This document shows positions 23,731-36,830 of a DNA stretch of 64,000 bases, piece by piece. The first letter of the stretch is position 1. The number at the start of each line of letters is the position of its first letter. The notes beneath the pieces were generated by a model, which saw only the letters and a list, made by a program, of their open reading frames with translations, did not search any database and was not told the DNA's origin. Source of the DNA: Podarcis raffonei (lineage: Eukaryota; Chordata; Lepidosauria; Squamata; Lacertidae). The stretch spans positions 30,566,501 to 30,630,500 of the forward strand of contig NC_070614.1 of assembly GCF_027172205.1 (NCBI RefSeq), given 5' to 3'. Made by a program: the position numbers and the translations under genes.

Positions 23731-25175
23731 TCTTTTATCCCCATCAATCACCTCAGGTTAAAAGCCAACCCTTCTTCCCTTCCACGAATGTGCAACATGA
23801 ACAGATATTCACATAAGTGTTGATGGTGTCAGAAGCTCCCTTGAAAGTCCCATTCTGGCTCACATGTGTGCTCCACTCCTCCTTCCCTGTTTGCTCACTC
23901 AACTACCAACTGGCCTGCTGGCCCCTGGTGGTCTCCTCTAATGATGGGGGGCCTTTCCTGGCCACCTGCAGAGCTGAGCTACTGCCCACCTTGTGAGGAC
24001 GGAGCCACATTTTCTTCATTGTGCCTCCCCCACTCAGGTCTCCCAGAGCACAGGTGAGCTTGGCTGACTTGTGGTAGGAAAAGAGCCTCCATTGCACCCC
24101 ATGCCTGCCTTTTCATGGTCTGGGCAATGAGGCAAGCCGTTCTAACTGCCATGGTTGGTCACAACCATCCAAAGAATAATTGTTTTCTTTTTTAGTTTGG
24201 TATATATGATTGTTATTATTTGCATCTTTTTGGATATATAGATGATATGTATTGATCTTCCACAACAAGTAGAGACTCCTCAGTGCAAACAGTTTACCTG
24301 TATGAATTGTAAAGTGACAGAATCAGCTCTGTATAGGATGGAGGTGATGTGCTTATCCTTGTCCCCACCCCCAATATTCTCAGTTAATGTCTGTGGGGGG
24401 CGGGTATAATTATGATGGCCTGCAAAAGAAGTTTGAAAAAGAGAGGAGCCTTTTTATCACCACCAACACCCACAGTTTAATGAAAAACGTTTTCCAATGA
24501 TATTCATTGGAGCAATATTGGACTTGAGACATACCATTGTCACACTTTTGCACAGTTTCACTCTTTTGCCAATAAAATACAATAAAAAACACCTGTTGCT
24601 TCAAACTCCTAACTGCTCAGTTCTCATCAGAGAAAATTCCAAAAGACTGCAGTGGAGTCCCATGAGGTTTGGCTCTGCTCAATTCCAGTCTGGTTAAAAT
24701 TACTGATGTGTGAAATTGCAGACTCTGTGTTGGCATCTGCTGGATGTAAATTCCATTACTGTTCCTGCATGATATTCCCATTTATTTGGGATAAAGTAAT
24801 CTTTTCTTATGGTCAGTAAATAATTAATGTAAGGCAATGATCTTATGCCCAAGAAACTGGTGTAAAGCAAGCACAGCATAAGGTAACCTGCATACAGTAC
24901 ACTAGATGCAATGGGGCTTGCCAGGAAAGGGTACTACTGTTGGATGAGCCAGCCTGAGCATTGCAGAGGGAAAACAAACCTTCAAGATAGTATTTGAGTT
25001 ACGCCACCCTTTTTGCTGACTTAACAGACAGCAGGTTGCCAGGTCACTTGACTGACCTGCATCCAAATAGAATCCAGTCTAAATCCTACCCCCAAAGTAC
25101 TTAGAGGGACATAAGTATTGGGCAGTGGGATTGGATACAAGATCCCGGTGGATCTTGCTATAGGAATGCTTTCTA

Positions 25176-25310
25176 TATCAGCGATGGACAATCTCCTGTA
25201 CTGCAGATGTTGTGGGACTGCAACACCCATCCACCCCAGCCAGCATGACTATTAGTCAGGGGTGATGGTAGTTGTAGGTGAACAGCATCTGGAACACCAC
25301 AAACTCCTCA
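25176..25310. mobile_element. Palindromic MITE-like repeat
   Basis: Arms around 'gactgcaacacccatccacc' and 'ggtgatggtagttgtagg' pair imperfectly. This is the common squamate 'ctacaactcccatcatcc' hairpin repeat. Related copies lie at 3561-3650, 55470-55570 and 62000-62100. Confidence 0.5.
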
Positions 25311-25432
25311 TCCCTGAACTAAATATTGTAAGGAGAACCAACCGTGTTCAGACAGCCTCACAGTGAAGCAGGTGGTACCTTGGCTGTGTCTGTGAATTTT
25401 TTTCGCTATTTCCCACAAGCAGAGAATGCACC

Positions 25433-25483
25433 AATTTGGGGAGGTATTTACCTGCTCTGTAATTATGCAAAACACTATTATTC
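25433..25483 (+). promoter_or_regulatory. Conserved upstream block of V2R-B
   Basis: Aligned with the V2R-A block: GAGGTATTTA, TAATTATG (TAATTA at 25460-25465) and ACACTATTATT, about 208 bp before the ATG. The GACATC part has drifted. Promoter role inferred. Confidence 0.45.
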
Positions 25484-25667
25484 ATATGTAACCAAAAAAT
25501 ACAACAAAGAATTAAATAAAAGAAACCAAGGGTGGGTAAAGGCTGAATTCCTTTGAGTGCTAGTTACACTGTGCCTCTTAGAGCTGGACGTATGGTGATA
25601 TATGCACGAAAGATAAAATCACCACCTACTGTTCTCACTGTGTGTATGGTGAAGCATTCATGCTGTT

Positions 25668-28600
25668 ATGGGAAGGCATGTACGTAAATGCTGGTGGTGT
25701 TTGCTGTTGCTGTTGTTGTGGCAGCTACAGACCCCTCCTTTTGCCTGTAAGGAAATGACGGGAGAATGCAGAAACACCCAAGAACATTTGTATAAGCCTG
25801 GAGAAGTAATCATTGGTGGGGTTGTTTCTCTAAAACAACAGTGGGTTTATTTACTTGATTTTAAAGATGTTCCAGACAGAAATCACGATATTGGTTTGTA
25901 AGTTTTGTACAATTTTGTCTACTTCTAATCCTGGTTGACAATGTTAGATTTGCCAACAACTGCATGGCAGAAATTCCTCTGGAATGCCACAAAGTGTTCC
26001 TTTTCATAACTGAAGTGTCTCTTAGAAAATGTGGATTGTCGGTCAAAATCCTGTCACCTGTATGGAGCAATGTCCAAAAGATTCCCTGTAATGGGGTAGG
26101 ATTTTGACCTCCCCACCCCCCAGTTTTTTCTAGGGAAAGCTCTTCAAAACAGCCCACTTTATTATGTTGGGTCCCATTGTATATGCCCCCACCTAAAAGG
26201 AAAGGAAAGAATGAAAGCTGAGCCAATTCACTGCCTTCTCACTGCATGTTATGCATAGGGTATGCATGACTCACGAGGGAAATATACAAGGCAGGAAGAG
26301 AAGGAGGTACAGGGTCTCACAAGGGAGTACCCTGCATAGCTTTCCCCGCTCAAAACTGGCTGCTCCACTGGCAATAACTATCTAATGTTAATATATTATG
26401 TCCCACTGATCCAAAGGCAAAAAGCTAATCAATGGGATAAAATCTGGCTGCATCTGCCCTGGGTTTACAATGACTTACTCTACCTGTTCCCTCTCTGTCT
26501 GACTCAACTGAACAATTATGATCTCAGATACTGAACCAAAATACATTCATCTTAACCTCCCTTACTCCAGCTAGTAGAAAGTTATCCAGCAGCAATTTTA
26601 AAAACCAAACAAACCTGTGCTGCTAATAGCAAATTGAACAATCCCAAACTCACCTTTATAAATCTCAATGTGAACCTCATTGCAGCACAAACTTCAAATA
26701 TTATCAACATGTTTTCGCCTTGATTTTTGCCATTCGTGAGATCAATGACAACCCACAGCTCTTGCCCAATATCACCCTGGGGTTCCATATCTTCAACAAT
26801 TTATATAATTTAAAAAGAACCTTCCAATCCGTTCTGGATCTACTTTTCAAGCAGAGAAATAGTATGCCCAATTACAAGTGTGACAGGAAAAATGTATTAT
26901 CTGTTATTGGGGGACTCACTTCAGAATATTCAAAGCAGATGTCTACCATTTTAAGCAACTACAAGATCCCACAGGTATGCACACTCAAGCTTTGTATGGA
27001 TGATGTCCACTTGCTTTTCAATTATGCTCTATCAATCTCCCTTTTTCATAAAAAGAGTATGAAAAAAATCAGAAGTTGTTTCTCAAAAGTGGAAGTAATT
27101 AATGGTTAATGACACTGAGTTGGAATACTGATTAAAAACTAAACTTCAACACATAAATTAACACTTAATAATGGTCATATTTGCTCTTCATTACATTCAT
27201 ACTAGAGCCATTTAAAACCATAGACTTAGATTACCTAAATTAATGAGCAACTACAACAAATAAATTTGGGCTATCTGTGTTGCACCAAGACTAAATGTAA
27301 CAGAAAAATATTTAGCTGCTAACAAGCTCCTCATGCAAAATTCAGCAATGGTTTCGCATGAATACAGAATACATCCTCAATAAAACACGATTATGTAGGA
27401 GATCTGGCTTTTCCTTTATCTACACATTCTATGGACTAACTATAGCATTGAAAGGTCATTTAACAGAAGTGTTGAAATACTTTTGAGTTGAGGTATGTAA
27501 AACATTTCTAGCTGAAGAAATAAATTGTCAGCCAAAAAGAACAGAAAATAAAAACCCTACTTTTAGGTGCCTGTACATGAAAATAAGCATATTAGTGTGG
27601 CACCTGTTCTATTCTTACAGATATTATTGTATAGTTTACAGATGGCGCTCTGATTGAAAATTTAATGTGATTAATGGTATGAATGTATTGCTGAACTACC
27701 GTATTTCCATATAGAAATATGCAGATTGTAGCCTTGTTGAATGTAATGTGTGACCACATGAAAGGTGTTCTTGGATGCAGTTGCTTATTAAGGCAGAGTT
27801 CTTTTGTTTTTTATTTGTTTGTTAGCTCACTTTCGGTTCATTTGAAGCTACAGTAAGTGGCAAAAGTGATTTCCCCTTTTTGTACCAGATGGCACCAAGG
27901 GAAACTACCTATCATATGGGGATCATCCAGTTATTTTGGCATTTCAGATGGACATGGATTGGCCTAGTTATATCTGATGATGATGCTGGGGAAATCTTTG
28001 TGCAGAAACTGACTCCTTTGCTTGCCCAGAACAAAATATGTGTTGCCTTCTTGAAAAGAGAAACAGTAACTAACTATATTCTTAACAATCACATGCAATT
28101 GGATTACATTGTAAGAATCACAGAGTTGATACAAACACTTGCTTCAGCTGATGCCAATGTGATTATTCTCAAAATGGATGTATTGTTGCTTAATATTTTA
28201 ATACAGTTGATGGAAATAATTGAAATCAATGTGATGAGCAACATAGGAAAGGTTTGGATAATGCCTCTTCAGTGGGATCTTGTCAGCAAACTAAGTGGAG
28301 AAATGATTGGCAGAAACATTTTCTTTGGTGCCCTTTCTTTCTCAGGCCACACAAATGCAATGCCAAAATTCAAGGAATTTCTTCGGAATGTCAAGCTTGA
28401 TGACACTTTAGAGATGTTTCTCTGTTTGCCGTGGAAAACTGCATTTAAACTGTGTGGAAGCTGTAGAGGAGAGGAGAATTTGGAGGAACTTCCTATAAGG
28501 ATTTTTGAAATGGAAATGTCTGGTGAGAGCTACAGTATCTATAATGCTGTCTATGCTATGGCACATGCTTTGCATGCCATATACTTTTCCAGACAAAGAG

Positions 28601-31600
28601 TTATGTTGTATAAAGGCAGACTTGAGCATGTGGAAGTCCAGCCATGGCAGGTAAAGTGTAATCACTTTAAGGCTGGGCAGTGCTTTTTTCTGAGAAAGAA
28701 GGGGCACTATTGACATTAAAATGTGGTGGTAGGGGCACAGACATGGGGAGGGGCCAGTGCATGGTGCAGGGGTGTGACCTGATGTCAAGACTGAGCAGTC
28801 AGCTGTTTCATGCTCTGTCTCTCACACACAAACCTACTGGAGAGCTGCTACCCAGATGAAGCAGCCTACCATGGCCATTGCCACCGGGGGGAAAATAGTT
28901 CCTGGAATGGTGTTCCGGTGTACTCCACCGGAAAAAAAGCACTGAGGCTGGTGTTGTCTATTTGGAAATTTGAGATCATGCCTTGGACACCAGTCACAAA
29001 GTGGCTACCATGGTTAACATGGCATAACACAACATTGCAACATATCAAAACACCAGAAAAAGAGACAGGGATATAAAACTGAATGGGCATAACCCCCCCC
29101 CCCCACTGCCTGTCATTGGACAAAAGAACATATATCGCCATTCACTGCACTTGCTTAGAAACATATATTCCTTGCCCACCCTTCTTTGTTCAGAACAGAA
29201 AGCAGACTAGATGTCAAATTTTGACACCAATGAAATGCGGTCATGTCTAAACAGATTTTCAATGTAGAGATTGAGCCTGTGCAAACAGGAACTCAGCAGG
29301 AAGAACAAACTAAGTCTCATTCACTGTATATTTTTAAGAATTATGTGGAGATAAAGTGACAGAAATCTTATGAATTTGAATCCTCTGTGCTTCACTTCAG
29401 GTCCAATTTTGAATTTTTTTGTAATTGGAATATTGAATGTACACAGTAACTACGGATTCCATTTTATAAAAGGTGGTGTGCTGTCTCCCAATCTAGCTCC
29501 ACCTTTTCCTGGAAAACATCCATTTTAACAATGGAGCTGCCCATGAAGTCTTGTTTGAGAACAAGGAATTGTCCATTGGGTATGATATCATCAACTGGGT
29601 CATTTTCCCCAATGAGTCCTACATCAAAGTCTTAGTTGGAAAGGTTTTGCCAAGCCAAATGTTCAGCATTATGGAAAATGTCGTTGTATGGAATCAGAGA
29701 TTAAAGCAGGTAGGAAGAAATTGTGTATCTTGATGGAATGGAGCTGCTGTCTGTGCCATTTTGCACTCCTGCTGCAGAGCCTTCAGTTTATAATTTCTCT
29801 TTACTAATTTCTGAGCCTTCCAGAGCTTGACTGGGGTAATAAAATATCACACAAATCCAAGTTCACTGGTTTTTAGCAGCAGACTGGGTTGCACTTCCAC
29901 TGCTGCATGCAGCTAGGAGCCTGTCAGCTTTCCAGCTGACAGGACTTTGGCCTCTTGCTTGCTCAGGGAAGTTGGATCCTCTTAACAGAGGGTCCATGTT
30001 GCCCTGGGACTCCCCCCAACCGGCTTGGCCAATCAGCGATGTGACAAGGGTTGGGGGTATTTAATAGGCAGCACGACATGGGGACCTCCTCTTGCTTTGC
30101 GCTGCCGAACACCCGTCCTCCCACCTGTTAGTTAGGTCATGTCTGGCCTTGCTTTGGACGTCAGTTGGTCGCCAGTTTTGGAACGGGGGCCAGGTAGTAA
30201 TTTTCCCCAATGTGGCAGATTGGCTGTGGCCACTTGGTTTTTGCCTACCTCTTAGCAATCGTCACAACTTTGTAAGGTTTGACAGTTAAGCAATGGTTTA
30301 AGGGGATGTGGGGAGGGGATGTGCGGCCATCACCTGCCCCACCATTTTGATAGGGTATTCCGTTAAAGGAATCCGGGGTCTGGATCTCGTCCAAAGCCCA
30401 GGGAGGGGCTAGGGCCATGCCAGGACCCCCGGGAACCCCAGGGGTGAGCTCCAGTCAATATACATTGATGGAGTTCCCTCTGCTGGTAGTTTACCCCTGC
30501 AGGTTCCCTGCTGGGTTAGCAGGAGCCTGTTATAGTCATTAGATACCAATGCCTAAGCCAATACCAGTCACACTTGTGTATTCAATAAAGTTGTGGCCTA
30601 AATTTGCCCATTAACCTTTAAACTAAATTCTGTCTTCACTGTGTCTTTATTTCCATGGGGTGGGTTTCAGGGCTCTGCACACAAACAAATGACAAACTTG
30701 ATTAGCTCCTAGTGTTAGAGCTGTAGTGCAGAACAGGTGGCATATAGTGCTTCTTGTCAGAGAAATAGTAAAAAAAGCTGTGTATGGCAATTAATAAAAG
30801 AGTGAAAGTGTGGGGCTATATGCACTCTCTAGGAAGTCATAGCTCCCAGCAGAATATTTAAAAATAAAAAATGTGCAGCACAGTGAAGCATTAGGAATAT
30901 AGGCTGCTACATATCTTTAAACATCCCTTATAGTTTGTTTTCATTGTTTCCCCATTTCCCACCACTAAAAAGACCCTAACTACATCAGATTTCATGCAAG
31001 GACAGAAGTGATGGGCTGGCCTATGTTTGAGGACAAGGTTCATGCATTCTATCCCCCCCTTTTTTTAATGAATAGGTGCCACCACGTTCCATATGTGTTG
31101 AAAGCTGCCATATTGGACACAGTAAGATAGTTCAAGAAGGAAAACCAGCCTGTTGCTATGACTGCACTCCGTGCTCAGAAAACATGATTTCTAACAAGAA
31201 GGGTATGTGACAGTGTACAGTAAATTTTAGAAACATGAGTTTTGTGTTCTATACTTTATCAGGACCACAGCACAGCAGGAAAAAGTAAAAAAACACTCTT
31301 CCATCTGCAGTGCATTCCTAATTCTATTCAGGTCCCTGAGAAATTACAATTTGCAAGTCCGTGTTTATATTGAGGATTTATCAACATAGCAATCAGTATA
31401 GTTCTGTAGTGTGCAGGGCTATGCACTGACATACAATACTAAACCTCAATCCAGGGCTCTTGAATCAGGGTTAACCACCTGCTCTACCTTTAACCTGGTT
31501 CTGAAGTATTTTAGGGAGGAACTTATTTTTAATGAACATGTAACCGGGAAGGGGAAGCAGGAAGGAGCTATTGCTTTCCCTCTCCTCCCACTTCCAAACT

Positions 31601-34222
31601 AGGAGCAGGAGTTCAATTCTCTGACAAGCTTCTTACACAGCAGCACCCTGTCACATGTAGGATCAGGGCCTCCACTGAACGGTTGCTCAGCAGAGGTTCC
31701 AATCCTGCTCCTTTACATGTGGCTTGACAGCAGAGAAGCTGCTTGCAAAGAAGCAAGCATACACCCCACAAGATTCACATCTCAGTTTGTCAGAGGTGTC
31801 AATCCTTCTTTGTGCATAATGCACTTTTGCAAGCTGCTTCTCTACAGAAAAGCCACCAACAATTGAGTGCTTTTCACTGGGCATGTTTGACATCTCAACT
31901 GAAACGCTGTTCAAGAAAGGCACTGCTTCTGCTTCACAGAGCTACTTTGCAGTTCAGTGGTCAACAATGTCCAGGGCGGGATCTACACTGACATGTTTAA
32001 TGTTATTTCCTGTTATTAGGACGATGGTAGATATGTTGTTTTAAAACGTCACAGGGCATACTTATTAATTAACATGTTTTATACCTTGGTTTATGCATCT
32101 AATTTAAATAATACCCGGCCACAACATTTTCCTAAATGTTGTTTCTTTCCCTGCTCCTGGTCACTGGTTGCTCTGCTTTGTCCTCTGGTGTTACATTTTA
32201 ATTCTTCCTCCCTCCCATCTTTCTCTCCCTCCATTGTCTTTGATTTCTGTGCCCCTCAAATACCACTGGAGGGGATGGGAGTTTCAATGACATAAAAAAG
32301 AAGGTAAAGTGCTACATAGGGACATATGAGCAGTGTTTTACCAATATCGCAGCATAAAATGATTATTCATTAAGTGATAAAAAGACAAGGTGATAACACA
32401 TTATGAATGTAAAAAGGAGGACATCATGTGTTCATCTACATTATCGAAACCATTTCTTAACCCTTCCTTAACATTAAAAACGATGAGCATTGATCCACCC
32501 TGGGACTACTGTCCTGAATCAGCCTTCAGAGTTTTGAATCATGATTGCAAGGGAATATATTGGAACTTTATTGGTGAATCAGTTTTCAGGATATTTTTGT
32601 CAATGGACACACGTAAGTTAAAACGGTTGTGTTTTGCAACCAGACCCAGAAATAAAGAAGCAAGACACAAGTGATGATTTGAACATTTTATTCATAAAAT
32701 CTGCCCCTTGCTGCCACCTCTGCTGCTTCCTGAGAAATCAGCCACAGCATGCTGAAGAAGGTGGGAGAGAGAGAAAAAAGAGATGGAAAGGAACAGGCTG
32801 TGGCAGCAGTGGCCCCACTCTTCCCAGCCAGTGGTGGAGGGACCTTTTCCCTCGAGGGCAACATGGGTGGTGGTGGTGGGAGGGACATTCTGCCCCCCTC
32901 CCAGCTGTGCCCTGTCTGCTGCCTGAGGCAACTGGCTCAGTGTGACTCAGGGACATGGTGGGCTGATTCTGCTTGGCAGAGCCAAACACTTCCCATTCCA
33001 AAGGGCATGACAAGATATAGCCCCAAAGCCTGGGCCCCACCTTACGGCAAGTAGTGAGGTCTTATTGCGCCACCAAAAAGATTATTATTATTTTAATGAT
33101 CATTTCTTCAAGTCACCCTGAGGTACCTCGCTGAATGTAACCCTCCTGTCTTTCGGCTTTGTTCCGTGCTTAGTATATATTTGGAATTGAGACGCCTTCA
33201 TTAAAACATTTGGATTGAATCATTTTTGTCCGGCATTCACAAGGCATTATGGCATTTAATCCTTCCTGCTTAAAGCAAAGAGTGCTATTTCAATGACATT
33301 CTCTTTATACCTTTCAGATGCAGTTCATTGTACCATGTGCCCAGAAGATCACTATCCAAATGAGATCCATGACCACTGTATCCCTAAGGTTATATCTTTC
33401 CTATCCTATCAAGAGCCCTTGGGGATTGTTTTGGTTAGTTTTACTCTTTCCTTTGCTGTGATCACTTGTTTTGTGACACAAACCTTCCTAAAGCATTGGA
33501 ACACACCCATTGTCAAAGCCAACAACCAGAACCTCAGCTGTGTTCTTCTCACTGCCATCCTGTTGTGCTATCTTTCTTGTTTGCTCTTCATTGGCAAACC
33601 TGGGAAGCTGTCCTGCCTTCTTCGACAAATGACCTTTGGCATCATTTTCTCTGTTGCAGTTTCTTGCATGTTGGCAAAAACAATCCTTGTGATCCTGGCC
33701 TTCTTGGCCACAAAGCCAGGCAACAAAATCAGGACACGGCTGGGCCAAAAAGTGGCTATTACTATTGTTCTTTCCTGCTCCCTCAAACAAGTGTGTATTT
33801 GTATTGCATGGTCGTTGTCCTCTCCACCATTCCCAGATGTTGACATGTACTCACAGACTGGGAAGATCATACTGGAATGCAATGAAGGTTCCATCACCAT
33901 GTTCTACTGTGTCTTGGGCTACATTGGCTTTTTGGCCCTCTTCAGCTTCATTGTCGCTTTCTTAGCCAGAAGCTTGCCTGGCACTTTCAATGAAGCCAAG
34001 TTTATCACCTTTAGCATGTTGGTGTTTTGCAGTGTTTGGATCTCCTTTATTCCTGGTTATCTGAGCACCAAGGGGAAACACATTGTGGCTGTGGAGCTTT
34101 TTGCCATTTTGGCCTCCAATACTGGGCTGTTGGCTTGCATCTTCTTCCCCAAGTGTTACATCATTATTTTCAGGGCTGATCTCAACAAAAAGAACCTGCT
34201 AACTGGAAAAAGGATGGGCTGA
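25668..34222 (+). CDS. Vomeronasal type 2 receptor V2R-B, six exons, intact
   Basis: Exons 25668-25897, 26686-26974, 27826-28650, 29497-29709, 31076-31202 and 33318-34222 join in frame (862 aa) with GT-AG ends and the same phases as V2R-A. The signal peptide is [20 protein letters not shown]. The flytrap domain shows [19 protein letters not shown] (exon 2), [18 protein letters not shown] (exon 3) and [13 protein letters not shown] (exon 4). The cysteine linker carries [10 protein letters not shown] and CCYDCTPC. The 7TM exon ends NLLTGKRMG. It differs most from A, C and D in the second half of exon 3 ([30 protein letters not shown]), likely ligand-pocket diversity. Introns hold a hAT-type MITE (intron 3) and a solo LTR (intron 4). 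Downstream, exon-6 fragments and a LINE follow. Role as for V2R-A; V2R26-like by resemblance. Confidence 0.93.
28678..28944. mobile_element. hAT-type MITE in V2R-B intron 3
   Basis: Begins CAGTGCTTTTTTC and ends GGAAAAAAAGCACTG, near-perfect terminal inverted repeats. It is bordered by an 8-bp direct repeat with one mismatch (AGGCTGGG at 28670-28677, AGGCTGGT at 28945-28952). V2R-A shows the uninterrupted sequence at the same place. There is no transposase. TIR and target-site length fit the hAT superfamily. Confidence 0.8.
29998..30684 (+). mobile_element. Solo LTR (family shared with 43.7-44.6 kb), V2R-B intron 4
   Basis: A GC-rich block of about 690 bp starting TGTTGCCCTG, with a CCAAT motif, a TATTTAATAG box-like site and an AATAAA near its 3' part. 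The 3' portion (about 30545-30620) aligns with the reverse complement of about 43735-43810. No internal retroviral or Gypsy genes accompany it, so it is a fossil LTR alone. Boundaries are approximate and the superfamily is not assigned. Confidence 0.6.
32640..33060. other. GC-richer intronic block in V2R-B intron 5
   Basis: A purine/pyrimidine-skewed, GC-rich segment with overlapping open frames on both strands but no recognisable protein. It is probably an unidentified repeat. Its counterpart is absent from the other V2R introns. Confidence 0.3.
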
Positions 34223-34297
34223 TTTTGTATGTTAAATCTTCATTCTTTCATCCAAATATGTAATTCCTGCAATCTGTTCACTTTGGTGATATATTGC

Positions 34298-34804
34298 TTT
34301 TTTATTGCTGGAATGTAATGAAGGTTCTATTATCATGTTGTATTGCATTTTAGGCTACATGGATTTTCCAGCCATGATCAGCTTCGCTGTAGGTTTCTTA
34401 GTTAGAATATTGCCTGACACTTTCAGTGAAGCCAAATTTATCCCCTTCAGCATGTTGGTGTTTTGCAGTGTTTCGATCTCATTTATTCCAAGTTACCTAA
34501 GCATCAAGGGAAAATATATAATGGCTGTGGAGGTTTTTGCCATCTTGGCCTCCAACACTGGGCTATTGGCTTGCATCTCCCACACGAAATGTTGCATCAT
34601 TTCCCCCCAAGGCTGATTTGAATACCAAGCTGCTGCTAACAAAAAAAGGAAATGATTGATCAGTGTTTTGTTTGCTACATGTTTTTTGGGGTGGGGGTCC
34701 CATTTAAAAGTTCTTTCCCGAACTTAGTAAACTGTGCATTAGCTTGTATCTTTCTCCCCAAATGTTACATGATTGTTTTCAGGGCCAATCTCAATACTAA
34801 GATG
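34298..34804 (+). pseudogene. Two V2R exon-6 fragments behind V2R-B
   Basis: About 34298-34616 matches the last third of V2R exon 6 ([28 protein letters not shown]) and is followed by 3' flank resembling that of V2R-A ('gaacttagtaaactgtg'). At 34741-34804 a second, shorter copy of the final codons (CTTGTATCTTTCTCCCC to AATACTAAGATG) begins. Both lack upstream exons and a complete frame. The junction with V2R-B 3' flank is abrupt at about 34297. Confidence 0.85.
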
Positions 34805-35706
34805 AATTTGGTGTTAAATCTGAAATAGAGGTCCTACAAAATAAATTTATGAGGCAGATTTTGGGGCTTCTCTGCAGGACACCAGCAGCCCACCTCAGAA
34901 CTGAGTTGGGCCTCCCTTGCTAGTAGTCAGAATTGATCTAGTCTATCTGAGATACTGGCACAGACTAAATGCCTTTGAGGATCATAACCTTACTAAGCTC
35001 TGGTTAGAGCAACTAAGGACAGGGGGCTGGGCACAAAAGTGCCAAGATAAGCTTAGGTCTTATAATCTTCAGATGGATACCTGCTTAGCCCTTTGCCCAC
35101 ATGACCTTAGAAATTGGATTTTTGATCAGGATGCCAACCAGGACCCGGATGCCATCCATCGTTGCCGGTTGTTACTCTACTTGGTACCTTCAAATTAAAA
35201 CAAATCACTCAAGGCCCAATTCTGACATTCCCAAAACTACACAGGGTCTTTGTAGAACTCAGATTCCAACAGATGCCCTCAGCAAATTTAGAGGGGAGAT
35301 ATTGGAGGATTCCCCATATGGATTGCAAATGTATATATGAATGCCATCCGGTAGAGGACATCACACACTATCTGCTGATTTGCCCCCTGTATACAACGCC
35401 CGCAGGAAAATTAATATCGCCAATTCTTAATTGGCTTGCAGGTTGATCCACACAGGAAGTCACAGTTGAACTCCCAGCAGATAAACATTTATACATTACA
35501 CACCAGGTAGCCAATTTTGCGTTAGTAGCCAAGAAACTCTGTTCCAGCTATGTGAATGCACTCCAATTTTAGTTTTTAATGTTGTAAATTTTTTTATGTT
35601 GTAAACTGATACAGGTTGAATTGTATGATTTTAGATGAAAGTTTTCCTTTTATTCTCTGCTGTCCATTGTAAAGGCATTTGACTATATACAATAAATTTG
35701 ACTGAG
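34805..35706 (+). mobile_element. 5'-truncated LINE inserted in the V2R relic
   Basis: Flanked by a 13-bp direct repeat (34792-34804 and 35707-35719, one mismatch). A frame near the 3' end shows ECHPVEDITHYLLICPLYTT, typical of the C-terminal Cys/His region of LINE ORF2 proteins. The remaining frame is interrupted. The clade is uncertain (L2, Vingi or a relative). V2R-A-like flank resumes after the insertion. Confidence 0.75.
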
Positions 35707-35763
35707 CAATACTATGATGCTGATAACTCAAACAGCAAATGATGGACCAGTGTTTGTTTCCTA

Positions 35764-35797
35764 CGTATTGTATTGTATTGTATTGTATTGTATTACT
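35764..35797. repeat. (TATTG)n microsatellite
   Basis: About six pentanucleotide units within the V2R-type 3' flank. Confidence 0.9.
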
Positions 35798-36126
35798 GTT
35801 AAGCACTTTTTTACTGGACTTAGTAAACTGCTAACCCCATGAAAGTAATGACTGAATGCAAATTTATTTCTTATGTGTATTTTTTTGTACTAGTACACTT
35901 TTTGCACTTCTCATAACAGACAGCTTAAATCGCCTGAATCTTTGAGTCATGAGATAACAGCTTTTTTTGTAGGGCCCCATTTTATTGCACCTTAGGAACA
36001 ATACCTGAAAGTAATGGAATGGTACCAACAGATTACAGACCTTTAAATCCCCATATAGTGCAGCAGGCAGGTCACCCGAGGCTCTTAGACCACAAATGTG
36101 AATAAGTTTGAAAGGGAATGCAGGGA

Positions 36127-36177
36127 TATGAAGAAGAAGAAGAAGAAGAAGAAGAAGAAGAAGAAGAAGAAGAAGAA
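36127..36177. repeat. (GAA)n microsatellite
   Basis: About 16 trinucleotide units. The poly-Glu frame it creates is not a gene. Confidence 0.95.
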
Positions 36178-36354
36178 CTACTACTAGTCAGGCTTACTCA
36201 AAGTGGCAAAATGACAAGATCGTGTGGCTTAAATAGGATCCTAGACAAGAAACAAGTACTACATAAGGCATTATTTAAACGGGGAAAAGGCTTCACTCAT
36301 TAGACAAAGGTGGATGGAGTTGAGTGTGGGTACAAGATGAAATAACTTCTGTCA

Positions 36355-36500
36355 CAGTGTCCCATTGCACCAGAAGTGGTTCAGTCATGCTCGCCACATG
36401 ACTGGAAAAATGGACAAACGTTGTCTCCCTAGGCCTGAAAGTGAGATGAGCACTGCACCCCATAGTCAAATTTGACTGGACTTAACTGTCACCTTTACCT
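36355..36500 (+). mobile_element. Truncated tRNA-derived squamate SINE
   Basis: Only the 3' half remains ('attgcaccagaagtggttca' to 'gactggacttaactgtcacc'), related to 61119-61486. Confidence 0.75.
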
Positions 36501-36627
36501 CGGAAGAGCTTGGAACTTCATCCACTTCTTTTACCAAAACCAACAAACATTGTAACTTCACTGAAGCAGGTGGAAACCTGGTTGAGTCTGGGAAATATTT
36601 TCTTTGGTTCTCACAAACAGCATAGGT

Positions 36628-36678
36628 GACATCAGGGAGAAATTAATCTACTCTGTAATTATGTGAAGCACTATTATT
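36628..36678 (+). promoter_or_regulatory. Conserved upstream block of V2R-C
   Basis: GACATCAGGGAG, TAATTATG (TAATTA at 36656-36661) and GCACTATTATT, about 195 bp before the ancestral ATG position. Same order as in A, B and D. Confidence 0.45.
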
Positions 36679-36830
36679 AGCTGTCCTTCATCTGTGACAA
36701 AAATTAAAACAGAAATGTTGACCTCACATGAGTGCTGGATGCAATGTGCCACTTACAGATGAGAACGCAGAGATAAATGCAGGAAGGACAAACTGACCAT
36801 CTTCTATCCCTGCTGTGTGTGTGGCAAAGC

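Noticed and set aside
36118-36303. Poly-Glu protein frame
   Set aside because: Created by a (GAA)n microsatellite.
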